DNA from: a bacterium
GTDB lineage: Bacteria; UBA9089; JASEGY01
DNA length: 5,467 nt
NCBI GenBank assembly: GCA_030019105.1
Contig: JASEGY010000265.1
Span: 1 to 5,467 of the forward strand
Direction of reading: 5' to 3'
Part shown: piece after piece, positions 5,367 to 5,467 of the stretch
Layout: each line of letters opens with the position of its first letter
Numbering within the stretch: position 1 is the stretch's first letter
Program-made: the position numbers and the translations under genes
The notes under the pieces: generated by a model
What the model saw: only the letters and a program-made list of their open reading frames with translations
Databases searched by the model: none
Told to the model about the DNA's origin: nothing

Positions 5367-5405
5367 TGCTAAACAATGTTAGCACACTTGCAGGATTCTT
5401 GCAAG
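5367..5405 (-). promoter_or_regulatory. Promoter/operator of the toxin-antitoxin operon
   Basis: On the minus strand TTGCAA (plus 5399-5404) and TAACAT (plus 5376-5381) are separated by 17 bases, with a TGC just before the second hexamer (extended -10). Each hexamer matches consensus at 4 of 6. A perfect inverted repeat TGCTAA-N6-TTAGCA (5367-5372 and 5379-5384) overlaps the -10. A CTTGCA direct repeat (5387-5392 and 5398-5403, 11 bp apart, one helical turn) fills the spacer and -35. This is the arrangement expected for antitoxin autorepression. No experimental proof is available here. Confidence 0.5.
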
Positions 5406-5467
5406 ATTTTTTTCAATGACCCGCACGAAAGCTAAAACGAGCAGGGATGAAACATATTTCGGATTTT

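Overview
This window reads as an accessory (defence or mobile) segment of a bacterial chromosome of moderate G+C. Every gene I can support lies on the minus strand, so transcription runs from high to low coordinates. No rRNA, tRNA, CRISPR array or housekeeping gene allows a firm taxonomic call. The gene types (a large Eco57I-class methylase/restriction enzyme, and a DUF433 plus PIN-like DUF5615 toxin-antitoxin pair) are common in environmental anaerobes such as Desulfobacterota and Chloroflexota and in cyanobacteria. That placement is inference only.

Layout, in the direction of transcription. (1) 5467-4652 holds a two-gene toxin-antitoxin operon. A recognisable promoter and operator-like region (about 5367-5405) is followed by a DUF433 antitoxin (5337-5008) and a DUF5615/PIN-like toxin (5011-4652), joined by an ATGA stop/start overlap. 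(2) 4651-4421 is a non-coding spacer with (TAAG)n tracts, a 40-bp-period imperfect direct repeat carrying a GGGTTA/TAACCC palindrome, and an AGGCAT/ATGCCT inverted repeat just upstream of the next gene. (3) 4420-779 is a single 1213-residue gene. It encodes an N6-adenine methyltransferase with motif I DPACGSG, catalytic NPPY, a C-terminal DNA-specificity region and an N-terminal domain that may be a divergent nuclease. It is a Type IIG (Eco57I-like) restriction-modification enzyme or a solitary PglX-like methylase. (4) 778-696 is an AT-rich spacer with a small UUCG-tetraloop hairpin plus U-tract and a good sigma70-like promoter. (5) 695-198 encodes a small single-pass membrane protein. (6) About 334-58 is what looks like a broken gene fragment in shifted frames, with a TOPRIM/DUF4435-like motif (LLAEGPYDK). 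It overlaps the 3' end of the membrane-protein ORF. (7) 1-37 carries two adjacent short palindromes.

How they may work together: the large enzyme would mark, and perhaps cut, foreign DNA in one polypeptide. The toxin-antitoxin pair next door would help maintain the island. The small membrane protein resembles hypothetical proteins often seen near defence genes, and the TOPRIM-like fragment may be the remnant of another defence gene. Short inverted repeats at 81-96 and 4482-4497 bracket the methylase and membrane-protein block, hinting that it may have moved as a unit. I see no convincing wholly new system. The strongest leads are the identity and specificity region of the large enzyme, the decayed TOPRIM-like gene, the bracketing repeats, and the operator architecture of the toxin-antitoxin pair.
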